Source: Akkermansiaceae bacterium UBA7890
GTDB taxonomy: Bacteria > Verrucomicrobiota > Verrucomicrobiia > Verrucomicrobiales > Akkermansiaceae
Assembly: GCA_002501065.1 (NCBI GenBank)
Contig: DLRK01000099.1
Location: 1-55,575 of the forward strand
Direction: 5' to 3'
DNA: 55,575 nt
Shown here: piece by piece, positions 1 through 7,974 of the stretch
How positions within the stretch are numbered: position 1 is the stretch's first letter
Layout of the letters: every line of letters begins with the position of its first letter
Notes under the pieces: model-generated
The model's input: only the letters and a program-made list of their open reading frames with translations
Database searches by the model: none
What the model was told of the DNA's origin: nothing
Made by a program: the position numbers and the translations under genes

Positions 1-366
1 AAGACCTTATGGGAAAAGGAAGTCCTGCTGGTTCGTGGCACGGTGGAGCTTCCGTTACTAAAGAAAGGTCATCGTTACCGCATCGTGGTGGGAGGATCCG
101 CCCATGTGAATTCCGGCGAAGGTTATGCGATCTATCTTAACGGCAAGCTTTTCGCAGAGTCAAAGACCGGGGTCGCGCTGAGGCAGGGCGGACAACCTCG
201 TGGCGCTCATATCTACAGCGATGTCCGAGATGAATTCAAGGGTGGCAAGGTCACCCTCGCGGTAACAAGCTTCCTGCGCTACAATCATCCCCGCCGCGGC
301 ATCCAACCGCCCAAGGGACACCTCTCCCTGCAAATTGAGGAGCAAAAGTTGCCTTCGCTGAAGTAA
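1..366 (+). CDS. Partial CDS, C-terminal end of unknown protein
   Basis: The frame is open from the first base of the window to the TAA at 364-366, so this is the last ~121 residues of a longer gene whose start lies outside. The visible part alternates beta-strand-like segments (for example RIVVGGSAHVNSGEGYAIYLNGK and HLSLQIEEQ) and looks like a C-terminal beta-sandwich such as those ending secreted PVC enzymes. A GTG at 43 could be mistaken for a start, but the frame continues upstream of it. I do not recognise the family. It converges on the minus-strand cytochrome fusion, with one copy of the intergenic repeat in the gap. Confidence 0.6.
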   Translation, partial: KTLWEKEVLLVRGTVELPLLKKGHRYRIVVGGSAHVNSGEGYAIYLNGKLFAESKTGVALRQGGQPRGAHIYSDVRDEFKGGKVTLAVTSFLRYNHPRRGIQPPKGHLSLQIEEQKLPSLK

Positions 367-387
367 AGGGAAACTTTCTCTCGTTGA

Positions 388-440
388 CTGCCAGGAATTC
401 CTTTTCTGGGCGGTTCTGGATGGCGGTCAGGGAGACGGGG
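388..440 (+). repeat. Dispersed intergenic repeat, copy 1
   Basis: It begins CTGCCAGGAATTCC, continues with a T-rich run, then CTGGATGGCGGTC and GGGAGACGGGG. It matches the copies at 26814 and 28320 over most of its length and lies in the gap between convergent genes. Confidence 0.7.
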
Positions 441-460
441 AGCGCGACGATCTACTGTGC

Positions 461-3373
461 TTACTCTTCCAGCAGATGCTCGATCTCACGGCGAAATTTG
501 CGCAGTTGCTCTTCCTGTTCGAAACTGAATGCGCCTTGAAGATGGCCGTAGGTGTCCATCCAGACTGTCAGACGATAGAGGTCGTCGGCGCTAAGGCTGA
601 CCTCGTGATGCAGTCTCACATCGGTCAACATGGCCATGAGCTTGCTCTTCAGCGAAGGCGAAACACCTGCCAATGAACGGTCGCGTTCGCGGACCAGATT
701 GTGCAGGTCATTTCCGCCAAACGAAAGCAGGTTGTCGTAAGACTTCGCCGCCGACAGGTCGAGCTTAGCGGCCTCCGGAGCTTTGCTGTCTGGGTTGTGG
801 CACGACACACAGTGCTTATCCAGCACGGGCTGAACCAGCGTGTCAAACCGCAGCGGCCAGGTTCCCGGCGGATCTGGTCTGAGTTTGGCCGGATCGCTGA
901 GCAACGCCTGTGGAGCTCTAGCAATTCCGGGGGTCGCATGGCGCGATTCATGACAACCGACACATCCCAGCGTCTGGCCCGGTTGCACGTAGGTCAACGA
1001 CCGCATCGTCTGAACGGTTTGGCCTTGGGCGTTCAAAGCCTGGAAGAAGACGGACATGCCTGATGGAACGCCGAAATAAGCCGAGCCGTCTTTCTCGACG
1101 GGTACCGTGCCAAGGATGAACTTGCCGGTCTCCTCGCGCGAAATTCCCAGCCGCGGGTTGTTCATCTGCGGCTGTACCTTCGGCAGAACACCGACCACAC
1201 GCAGTCGCTTGATCGAACCGCGCGGCACGTTGTTCAATCCCTGATAGGCGCCCGATCCTTGATAATTGTCCAGGCCCCGATAAACATCCTGCACAAGGAA
1301 TTTTCCCTCCTGCGGTTCACCCGGTTCCCACCTGTCCGGCAGCGCGGGCGGCTTTGGTCTGGGCCGAACGGGAATCGGGTTCATACTCGATATGGCTGAG
1401 TCGCGGTGCAACAGTTCGAGGTTTCCGAACGCGTCATAAAGATAGATTCCCATTGCGTTCTTCGGATTGTTTGGATCGTCATCTTTCAACAGGCTGTGCC
1501 CGGGCAAACGACGATCGCTCCAACCGACGAGAAAATACTCTTCCGAAAGGGGCCAGGGACCAGCGTAGTAGGTAGCGACATTTCTTTCGGTTTCCGGAAA
1601 CGGGACCTCGGGCGTGAGTCGCGTAAGCGGTCGCTCATGCTCGTTGCCAGCGTGGACATCAAGCAGACAGAGTGAGCCGCCGGTGATCGAATGGTGGGCC
1701 GTGGCCGTAAAAATGAGCTTGGTCGACCCGGGGATCGGCCGGGCTTCGAAAATGCACTGGGGTTTCTTCGTGTAGTTGCCGTAAACAAGTTGTGCGTTGG
1801 TGCCGTCGGGATTGGTGGACCACAGGCTGATGAAATGTCCGTTGAACCGGTCGATGTAATCCCACCGTGCGTAGATAATCCGCCCATCGGATGCCACAGC
1901 CGGCGTCCATTCGAAGTTCTCGAAGGCCGAGATGGCCATCAGCTTACCGCCGTCGGCGTCCATCCGATGCAAGGTAAACACGGCCACCGGGCGATGGTTT
2001 CCGCCCCCGCAACGGACATAGCTGTCCGGTTGAGTGCTGTCGCACGTGGCCTCAGCGCTGTCCTTGCCTGCCTGCAGCGCGATGCCCTTTCGCGTAGAAA
2101 GGAAAATGATCCGCCCGTCGGGCAGATAGCGGGCGTCGAAGTCGTCGTAACGACCTCGGGTAAGCTGCCGGACACCGCTGCCGTCTAGGTTCATCTCGAA
2201 GATGTTGTAAAAGCTGTCCTCGGGCAGCGCTTCCTTGTCGACCTTGTTGGGAACCTTGGAGAGATCGGGATCGTATTTACAGTAGGCGAACAGCACCCTC
2301 TTGCCATCGTAGGAAAGCTCAGGTCGCAGGAAATTGCCCTTCGGCCAGTTCTTGGTGATGCACTCCACCCGCGGACTGTCGCCCTTGAATCCCTTAAGCA
2401 GATAGATTCCACCGCCGCCGCGCGACCACCAGCCATAGTACTGATCCGACATGTGCGGGAACATGGCCGTCGCCCTTTTGACGAACAGAATCGTGTCGAA
2501 ATCAAGCAGCGGGTTGGCCAATGTCATCTTTCGCACGGCCCAACAGGCTTTCATATAGAGCCGCCGCAGCGAGTGTCCGGATGCGTCGCCGGCGACCGTT
2601 TCAAGCTGCTGGGCGACTTCTTTGAGCGTTTGTTCGTGCGTGTCGATGTTGGCGCCGAGAACTCGTTGACTTCTGGCAAGCTTCAAGCCCCGATCGACAA
2701 CCGATGCGATCTGCTGGGCGATGGGTGCCTTGGAAACGACCGGCACGTTGCCTGCGGTCTTGCCGCTGGACCACCGACCGGTGCTGCTCTGATCTGCCGG
2801 ACGGCCCAAGGCGATGTTTTGCTTGTCTCCCACTTTGTAGACCTGGACTTCGTCCAGGTGGAAGTAGCTCGTCGCGGGATGTTGCAATCGTAAGAAGCGG
2901 GCGTTCTCGCCGTCGAGGTTCACCACCAGCGGCTTTTTGTCCGCATGGCCGAGAAAAACGGTACCGTCGTGCTGATAGACCTGTTCGAACTTCCTGCCGT
3001 CGGTCGAGAGCAGCAGGAGTATTCTCGAATTCCGTGCCCCCATCCCGGCGTCGCAACGGTTAAAGACGACGACGCGGTCAATTGGCTGCACGCTGCCCAG
3101 GTCGACCTGCCACCAGGGCTTGTTCTCGTTCTGCGTATGAAATCCCCATTTGCCGTTGATGATCCCATCTACTCCACCAGCAGCGTCCGATTCGCGGGTC
3201 ACTTTCGGAGCTGGAACCCGTTTGGCGATAGGCCTGCCCCTGCCGCGCATCTCATCCTGGTGCAACCAATCGGCTTCGATCAACTCAGTCGTGACGGCCG
3301 GTGTCCCGGTACCTGCGGCGAACCCGTACGACAGAGCCAGAAACAGCAAAGGGGCGAGGCGTTCAATGACCAT
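461..3373 (-). CDS. Discoidin / TolB-like propeller / HzsA-like diheme fusion protein
   Basis: Large exported protein of about 970 residues. I chose ATG 3373 because a hydrophobic signal peptide (RLAPLLFLALSYGFA) follows at once and GAGG lies ~13 nt upstream; a start at 3421 would add 16 basic residues. Domains in order: an F5/8-type C (discoidin) carbohydrate-binding-like domain at about 60-180 (WWQVDLGS), a TolB-like propeller with repeated DG-R-IIF blades, then a region resembling the middle and heme domains of hydrazine synthase alpha, with heme motifs CVGCH near residue 804 and CVSCH near 853. PVC bacteria carry many such homologues without anammox, so hydrazine synthesis is not implied. 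The likely role is periplasmic electron transfer coupled to sugar binding. The start overlaps the GH127 stop by 11 nt, so the two genes are probably coupled. Confidence 0.85.
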   Translation of the reverse strand: MVIERLAPLLFLALSYGFAAGTGTPAVTTELIEADWLHQDEMRGRGRPIAKRVPAPKVTRESDAAGGVDGIINGKWGFHTQNENKPWWQVDLGSVQPIDRVVVFNRCDAGMGARNSRILLLLSTDGRKFEQVYQHDGTVFLGHADKKPLVVNLDGENARFLRLQHPATSYFHLDEVQVYKVGDKQNIALGRPADQSSTGRWSSGKTAGNVPVVSKAPIAQQIASVVDRGLKLARSQRVLGANIDTHEQTLKEVAQQLETVAGDASGHSLRRLYMKACWAVRKMTLANPLLDFDTILFVKRATAMFPHMSDQYYGWWSRGGGGIYLLKGFKGDSPRVECITKNWPKGNFLRPELSYDGKRVLFAYCKYDPDLSKVPNKVDKEALPEDSFYNIFEMNLDGSGVRQLTRGRYDDFDARYLPDGRIIFLSTRKGIALQAGKDSAEATCDSTQPDSYVRCGGGNHRPVAVFTLHRMDADGGKLMAISAFENFEWTPAVASDGRIIYARWDYIDRFNGHFISLWSTNPDGTNAQLVYGNYTKKPQCIFEARPIPGSTKLIFTATAHHSITGGSLCLLDVHAGNEHERPLTRLTPEVPFPETERNVATYYAGPWPLSEEYFLVGWSDRRLPGHSLLKDDDPNNPKNAMGIYLYDAFGNLELLHRDSAISSMNPIPVRPRPKPPALPDRWEPGEPQEGKFLVQDVYRGLDNYQGSGAYQGLNNVPRGSIKRLRVVGVLPKVQPQMNNPRLGISREETGKFILGTVPVEKDGSAYFGVPSGMSVFFQALNAQGQTVQTMRSLTYVQPGQTLGCVGCHESRHATPGIARAPQALLSDPAKLRPDPPGTWPLRFDTLVQPVLDKHCVSCHNPDSKAPEAAKLDLSAAKSYDNLLSFGGNDLHNLVRERDRSLAGVSPSLKSKLMAMLTDVRLHHEVSLSADDLYRLTVWMDTYGHLQGAFSFEQEEQLRKFRREIEHLLEE

Positions 3374-5363
3374 CACCGTCAAAATGCCCCTCGATTTCGT
3401 TCGTGTCTTCTTTCTTATCATTGGTTGGAGGCCCCGTTTGTGTCCGCTTGAACCAGACGTTCATTTCGCTGGCGCCCCGATTGGCCCGGGCAAAATACGG
3501 AATCGCCGCAAACTCCCTTCCGCCTGGCAGCTTGCCGGTGACCACCGACACGCCGCCCAGGAGTTCCTTGCAGTACTCCGCTTCAAGCGCCATGCCGTCG
3601 TCCAGGACAATCTCGATGGCCTTGTCAGCGTTATCCTTTCCCTCGGCGCAGTAAACCACCGGCCCCCGCTGCAGCGCCACGCGCCCGGTGTTGGCGGTCA
3701 CCTTCTCGTGTGCCAGAACTCGCCGCACCGGCATGGGCAGGATCAGCGAGATCGTATCTCCGCTGGTCCATTTCCGCCTGACCGACGCGTATCCGTTGCC
3801 GATCTTCATCTCCTGGTCGTTCCCGTTGACCTTGAGTCCGACGCCCATGTCGGCGTTATCCGCATAACGATAGAGATTTCCGCCCACGGGGTTGACGGAG
3901 GTCCAGGAGGGTATTCGCATCTTGAGGGTGAACTCGGCGTCCCTGGCTGGCTCGACGGTGATTTTGATCCTGCCATCCCACGGGTATTTGGTCTGCTGGA
4001 TCAGGGTGACTTCTCCGGTGTCCATTTTCACCTTGGCTCTGCCGGGCAGATACATGTTGACGTATAATTTGTCGTCTCGATGTCCGTACGCGTAGCCCGG
4101 TACGATTGGAATGAAGCGGCAGACGTTGGACGGGCAGCAGGCGCATCCGAACCAGGTGCGCCGCGTCGCGCCCCGCCCCTCCTTGCCACTGGAAGCCAGC
4201 CTGTTGACGTAGAAGAACCCGTCGCCGATCAGCGACACTCCGCCCAGCATGCCGTTATACAACGCTCGCTCGAGGACGTCGATGTACTCACCGTTTGGCG
4301 AGATCTGCCACATTCGGTGGGCGAAGAACACCAGCCCGATCGCCGCGCACGTTTCGGCGTATGCGCTGGCGTTGGGCAATTGATAATCCTCACCGAACGC
4401 CTCCCCGTGTGCGGTAGCTCCCACGCCGCCGGTGAGGTACATCTTGCGGCGGGTGGTGCTTTCCCAAAGTCGGTGACAGGCGGCAAGCAGTTCGGCGTCA
4501 CCGGTCTCCATGTAAAGGTCGGCCATCCCGGCACAGTTGTACATCGCTCGCACGGCGTGCCCGACGATTTCGCTCTGCTTGCGGACGGGCATGTGGTCCT
4601 GGCTGTAGGAAGCCGGATTCTTGCGTCGGCCGGGTGCGCCTCGCTGGTCGATGAAGAACTGTCCGAGCTTCAGGTAGCGTTTCTCACCCGTGGCGCGATA
4701 GAGCCTGATCAGCGCTGATTCGAGTTGCTGGTGTTCAGGCACTTCGTGTCGCTTTTCGGGCCCGAAGACCGAACCGATATGGTCGGCCAGTTTCATCGCC
4801 ACCGTCAGCAGGTTCTTCTTGCCCGTCACTTCGTAGTGGGCGGCGCCGGCTTCGATCAGGTGGCCCATGCAATACAGTTCGTGCCGCGGGCTGTGTTGGA
4901 TGTGCCTGAACCGCTGATCGGCCCGGGCGATGGTGAAATAGGTGTCGAGGTATCCGTCGCTTTGCTGGGCGGCGGCGAACTTGGCGATCACGCCGTCGAT
5001 GTATTTCTCAAGTTCCGCATCGGGTCGGACTTTGAGTATATAGGCGGCTCCTTCGATCACCTTGTAGACGTCGGAGTCGTTGAAATGCAAACCGGTGAAC
5101 TTGCCTTCCTTCAGTTTGCCTGCGATCGCAAAGTTATCGATCCGTTTACTCGATTCGCAGAACGCCAGAGATGCCGGTATGGTTCCATTGCGATTTGCCT
5201 CAAGCCGGGCTGACCAGAGGCCCTCAGTCACTTGCACTTTCCAAAATGGAACGCAAGTGACGGTTTTGACCGGTTGCCCCTGGGTGCAGTTGGCGAAAAC
5301 CGTAATACATGTTGCAACGGCCAGGGAACTCCATCGCCGTCGGGTTGGCTTGTTGTGGATCAT
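3363..5363 (-). CDS. GH127 family beta-L-arabinofuranosidase (DUF1680)
   Basis: 666-residue exported glycoside hydrolase. The signal peptide (SSLAVATCITVFANCTQG) is followed by an (alpha/alpha)6-barrel of the DUF1680/GH127 type: SDVYKVIEGAAYIL, SDGYLDTYF, HELYCMGHLIEAG, and a Cys cluster WFGCACCPSNVCRF near residues 405-412. In characterised GH127 enzymes such a cluster binds zinc and supplies the catalytic Cys nucleophile. The expected reaction is release of beta-L-arabinofuranose from arabino-oligosaccharides or glycoprotein glycans. ATG 5363 has AGGGAT about 6 nt upstream. It is the first gene of a two-gene operon with the cytochrome fusion. The family call is firm; the exact substrate is inference. 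Confidence 0.93.
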   Translation of the reverse strand: MIHNKPTRRRWSSLAVATCITVFANCTQGQPVKTVTCVPFWKVQVTEGLWSARLEANRNGTIPASLAFCESSKRIDNFAIAGKLKEGKFTGLHFNDSDVYKVIEGAAYILKVRPDAELEKYIDGVIAKFAAAQQSDGYLDTYFTIARADQRFRHIQHSPRHELYCMGHLIEAGAAHYEVTGKKNLLTVAMKLADHIGSVFGPEKRHEVPEHQQLESALIRLYRATGEKRYLKLGQFFIDQRGAPGRRKNPASYSQDHMPVRKQSEIVGHAVRAMYNCAGMADLYMETGDAELLAACHRLWESTTRRKMYLTGGVGATAHGEAFGEDYQLPNASAYAETCAAIGLVFFAHRMWQISPNGEYIDVLERALYNGMLGGVSLIGDGFFYVNRLASSGKEGRGATRRTWFGCACCPSNVCRFIPIVPGYAYGHRDDKLYVNMYLPGRAKVKMDTGEVTLIQQTKYPWDGRIKITVEPARDAEFTLKMRIPSWTSVNPVGGNLYRYADNADMGVGLKVNGNDQEMKIGNGYASVRRKWTSGDTISLILPMPVRRVLAHEKVTANTGRVALQRGPVVYCAEGKDNADKAIEIVLDDGMALEAEYCKELLGGVSVVTGKLPGGREFAAIPYFARANRGASEMNVWFKRTQTGPPTNDKKEDTNEIEGHFDGDGH

Positions 5364-5452
5364 CTGGTATCCCTTGCAAGAGGGTCATTGTGGGGCAGGT
5401 AATAGCCGACTGGCAGGAAGTAGAAAATTCTGACGGCGCGTCGTGCGTCACG

Positions 5453-5497
5453 CTGCCCTGGATGGCGGTCTGGGAGGCGGGGTTGGTGAGGGTTCAG
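5453..5497 (+). repeat. Dispersed intergenic repeat, copy 2 (3' half)
   Basis: CTGCCCTGGATGGCGG followed by TCTGGGAGGCGGGG and TTGGTGAGGG matches the second half of the copies at 26814 and 28320 almost base for base. The 5' CTGCYAGGAA half is not clearly recognisable here. Confidence 0.65.
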
Positions 5498-5850
5498 ACT
5501 TTCCCCGGCCAGAACACCTTGATGAAGGCGGCAAGGTGCCCTTCATGCGGAATGGGGCGGCAATACTCTTCAGGACGTGACTTGGGCAACCAGGGAAAAA
5601 GCTAAAGCGATGGCTCCGTCCGAATATGCTGAGCCATTGAATGAAATCCATGTGCTTGGTGATATTGCTATGATGTTTCCGGGAGAAAAACTGGAAGGGG
5701 ACGCGAAGAACATGACGGTCACGAATCATGAGAAGGCGAACAGGCATTTCTTCATGAAAAGCATAGCAGGGATGAGATGAATTGGTATCAGACGGTGTCA
5801 GATTTCCTGGATACTTGACATGGGTCACGTCAGATCTCTTCACAGCAATG

Positions 5851-5883
5851 TTGTCCCTCAATTGACAATTTGCCCTATTGTCA
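5851..5883. promoter_or_regulatory. Candidate operator: alternating TTGTC/GACAA half-sites
   Basis: TGACAAT (5863-5869) and ATTGTCA (5877-5883) are perfect 7-bp inverted arms spaced by 7 bp. A third half-site, TTGTC at 5851-5855, pairs with the first arm as well. The cluster lies about 75 bp upstream of the TIM-barrel gene start, where a dimeric regulator could bind. No regulator gene is adjacent. Confidence 0.35.
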
Positions 5884-5957
5884 TTCAGTCGGCGTAGACC
5901 CAGAATGTCGAGCTGTTCAAATTAGTGCCGCGCACGGCCACATACAGGAGAATCCAA

Positions 5958-7655
5958 ATGAAGCTTTATGCTATTAGCCTGCTGACAATGGGGGCGCTGT
6001 TGAGTCAAACAACAGCAGAGACACCGCCGAGCGGAACGAAGTTCATATCGTCAGGAAAAGAGGAATATCGGTTTGATACCGGAATCATCAGGGGAACATT
6101 GAGAAACGGTGGTAAATCATACGGGTTGTCTTCGCTCGTGCATCTTCCGTCCGGAACCGGATTGAACGGAGCGCGCTATGGTATCTTCAGCCATTATCGC
6201 GTCTTTACCACGAATAAGCGGTATGGGCCCGCGGCATGGGACTGGCCGAGCACATCCAGGCTTCTGTCCGATGGCGCCGTGCAGATCGATTGGCCCGCGG
6301 GGAAAGACCATCCCTTTGAGCTGAGGGCTGTCTACCGTTGGAGCGGGGCAGACACACTTGATCTTGAAACAACGGTGAAGGCGCAGGAGGACCTTCCTCA
6401 ATTCGAGAGTTACCTGGCATCCTATTTTCATGAGGATTTTCCCGGATCATCGGTATATGTCGGCAAGGATTCCGGGTCTGGCTTTGCGACGACAGAAAGG
6501 TCGTTCGGCCATTGGCAGATGTTTCCGAGGAACGCGGAGGCAGCGACTCTTATTGACGACGGTCGCTGGCAAAAGCATCCGAGTCCGGTGACATGGAAGA
6601 TCAGGCAGCAGCTGGCTGCGCCGATCGGAATACGGCGTAATGAAAAGAATGGTCTGTGCGCAGTTCTCATGGCACCGCCCGGAGACTGTTTTGCGATGTC
6701 TACGCCCTATCATGGCGAGGGTCACTTCTCGCTGTATTTCTCGTTGTTTGGCCGGGACGTGAAAGCAGGAGAAACGGCAACAGTCCGCACCCGCCTGATC
6801 ATTGCATCCAGGCCTGCCGAAGAACAGATCCTGGCCTGGTACAAATCATATATCAGAGATCTGCCCGGCCCCGGGTGGCCTTTTTATGCGTTTTGCATGG
6901 CTACCCATGACGCAAAGAAGCGCACCCTTGCCCAGCAGGCGACCATGCTGAAGGAGGCGGGGTATGATGGCTGCGGTCACCTGTGGCTCGGTAATACGGA
7001 GGCGCGGGCCAAGACGCTCTCTGATGCAGATCTTCGCCTGTTCCAGGTCTATATGAACGTTCTGCTGAATAAGCCGCAACCGGTGGATGAGGAACGCGTT
7101 GCGGCGGTTCTTCCATCGCTTCAGCAGCATGGGTCGCAGCTTGCGCTGCTGATCAAAGGTGGTGAGCCTTCAGACAGCAAACTGGACGATGAGGCAGTAG
7201 CCGTGATCAATCGTATTGCCGATATGGCTAAACCCTACGGCGTGACAATCGTGCTTTATCCCCATCAGAGGGACTGGCTTGAAACATGTAGTGATGCTGT
7301 TCGCATTGCGAAGAAAGTAAATCGGCCCGGTGAGGTGGGAGCCATGTTCAATCTTTGTCACTGGATGCTGGTAGACAGGAACAGGGATCTTCGATCCATG
7401 CTCAAGGAAGCTCAGCCGTGGCTCATGGCCGTGAGTCTGAGCGGTTCTGATAAACCGGAACAGGTTTATGCAACAAAGAAGAACTTTATCCAACCGCTCG
7501 GCAGAGGATCATATGATATCGCAGATTTCCTGAGGATTCTCCGTGATATCAGGTATTCAGGCCCGATCGGTCTCCAGTGCTATGGCCTCGGTGGCGATGC
7601 GCGGCTGCATCTGGAGGAATCGATGGGCGCGTGGAAACGTCTCATGGACCAGTAG
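5958..7655 (+). CDS. Secreted two-domain protein with xylose-isomerase-like TIM barrel
   Basis: 565-residue protein starting at ATG 5958, chosen because CAGGAG lies 7 nt upstream and a signal peptide (KLYAISLLTMGALLSQTTA) follows at once. Residues about 25-300 form a beta-rich domain rich in W, Y and D (AVYRWSGADTLDLETTV), reminiscent of sugar-binding beta-sandwiches. From about 310 to the end is a sugar phosphate isomerase/epimerase or AP-endonuclease-2-like TIM barrel (GYDGCGHLWLG, GVTIVLYPHQRDW, EVGAMFNLCHWM, GPIGLQCYGLGGD). Family barrels usually bind a divalent metal through Glu, His and Asp; candidate ligands H-Q, N-L-C-H and Q-C-Y are visible. Export of such a barrel is common in PVC bacteria. 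Substrate unknown. Confidence 0.8.
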   Translation: MKLYAISLLTMGALLSQTTAETPPSGTKFISSGKEEYRFDTGIIRGTLRNGGKSYGLSSLVHLPSGTGLNGARYGIFSHYRVFTTNKRYGPAAWDWPSTSRLLSDGAVQIDWPAGKDHPFELRAVYRWSGADTLDLETTVKAQEDLPQFESYLASYFHEDFPGSSVYVGKDSGSGFATTERSFGHWQMFPRNAEAATLIDDGRWQKHPSPVTWKIRQQLAAPIGIRRNEKNGLCAVLMAPPGDCFAMSTPYHGEGHFSLYFSLFGRDVKAGETATVRTRLIIASRPAEEQILAWYKSYIRDLPGPGWPFYAFCMATHDAKKRTLAQQATMLKEAGYDGCGHLWLGNTEARAKTLSDADLRLFQVYMNVLLNKPQPVDEERVAAVLPSLQQHGSQLALLIKGGEPSDSKLDDEAVAVINRIADMAKPYGVTIVLYPHQRDWLETCSDAVRIAKKVNRPGEVGAMFNLCHWMLVDRNRDLRSMLKEAQPWLMAVSLSGSDKPEQVYATKKNFIQPLGRGSYDIADFLRILRDIRYSGPIGLQCYGLGGDARLHLEESMGAWKRLMDQ

Positions 7656-7665
7656 AACTCCACGA

Positions 7666-7730
7666 ATTCCACTTGTGCAGGCGCGGCCTTGTTGCCCACC
7701 GACCACAACCTGCGCCTGCACAAGTGGAAT
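7666..7730. repeat. Perfect 19-bp inverted repeat (long hairpin)
   Basis: Arms 7666-7684 and 7712-7730 (beginning ATTCCACTTG and ending CAAGTGGAAT) are exact reverse complements, separated by 27 nt, 10 nt after the TIM-barrel stop. No T-run follows on either strand, so it is not a classic intrinsic terminator. The right arm lies inside a broken coding remnant. Confidence 0.8.
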
Positions 7731-7913
7731 GACGACCTGAATAGCGTGCGTCCCTGGTAAGGCACCCCTTTTCCACTCAACAATACGCGATTTTTGTATG
7801 TGGTGGCGCCGGACCGCAGATCGCCCGTGGTGATCTGTCTGGGCGCCCTCGATGGCAACGAGGTGAAGCTCTACGCGGAAGATCCCGGTTGTTACGATCC
7901 CATGCCGCATTAA
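7683..7913 (+). pseudogene. Broken C-terminal gene remnant with one in-frame stop
   Basis: One reading frame from 7683 to the TAA at 7911-7913 has protein-like composition (HKWNDDLNSVRPW, then GTPFPLNNTRFLYVVAPDRR, then VVICLGALDGNEVKLYAEDP) but is cut by TAA at 7758-7760. It resembles the end of an exported enzyme that has lost its front part. I cannot name the parent family. A repeat copy begins directly after its stop. Readthrough or selenocysteine is not an explanation, because the internal stop is TAA. Confidence 0.45.
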
Positions 7914-7972
7914 CTGCCAGGAATTCCATTTTTTGGACTGCCCGGGACCCTCCCTTGCCAAATCTCCCGGGC
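7914..7972 (+). repeat. Dispersed intergenic repeat, copy 3, with a CCCGGG hairpin
   Basis: It starts CTGCCAGGAATTCC plus a T-run like copy 1, then diverges into GCCCGGGA (7940-7947) and TCCCGGGC (7965-7972), perfect 8-bp inverted arms with a 17-nt loop. The hairpin sits 3 nt after the stop of the minus-strand oxidase, so it may also act as an end-of-transcript structure for that gene, although no U-run follows. Confidence 0.55.
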
Positions 7973-7974
7973 GA

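Larger units (their letters stand above)
5364..5957. other. Divergent intergenic region without a convincing gene
   Basis: This 594-bp gap separates the minus-strand GH127 gene from the plus-strand TIM-barrel gene. It holds one partial repeat copy (5453-5497) and a cluster of TTGTC/GACAA half-sites (5851-5883). The short open frames here show no family resemblance, no good ribosome binding site and no conserved protein pattern. Confidence 0.5.

Noticed and set aside
461..3373. True hydrazine synthase, implying anammox
   Set aside because: The homologous domain is common in non-anammox PVC bacteria, and no beta or gamma subunit or other anammox gene is present.
5577..5780. Small protein in the divergent gap
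   Set aside because: No ribosome site, composition not protein-like, and no family.
7683..7913. Possible third selenoprotein because a frame continues through an internal stop
   Set aside because: The internal stop is TAA, not TGA, and the fragment lacks a start, so it is a gene remnant.
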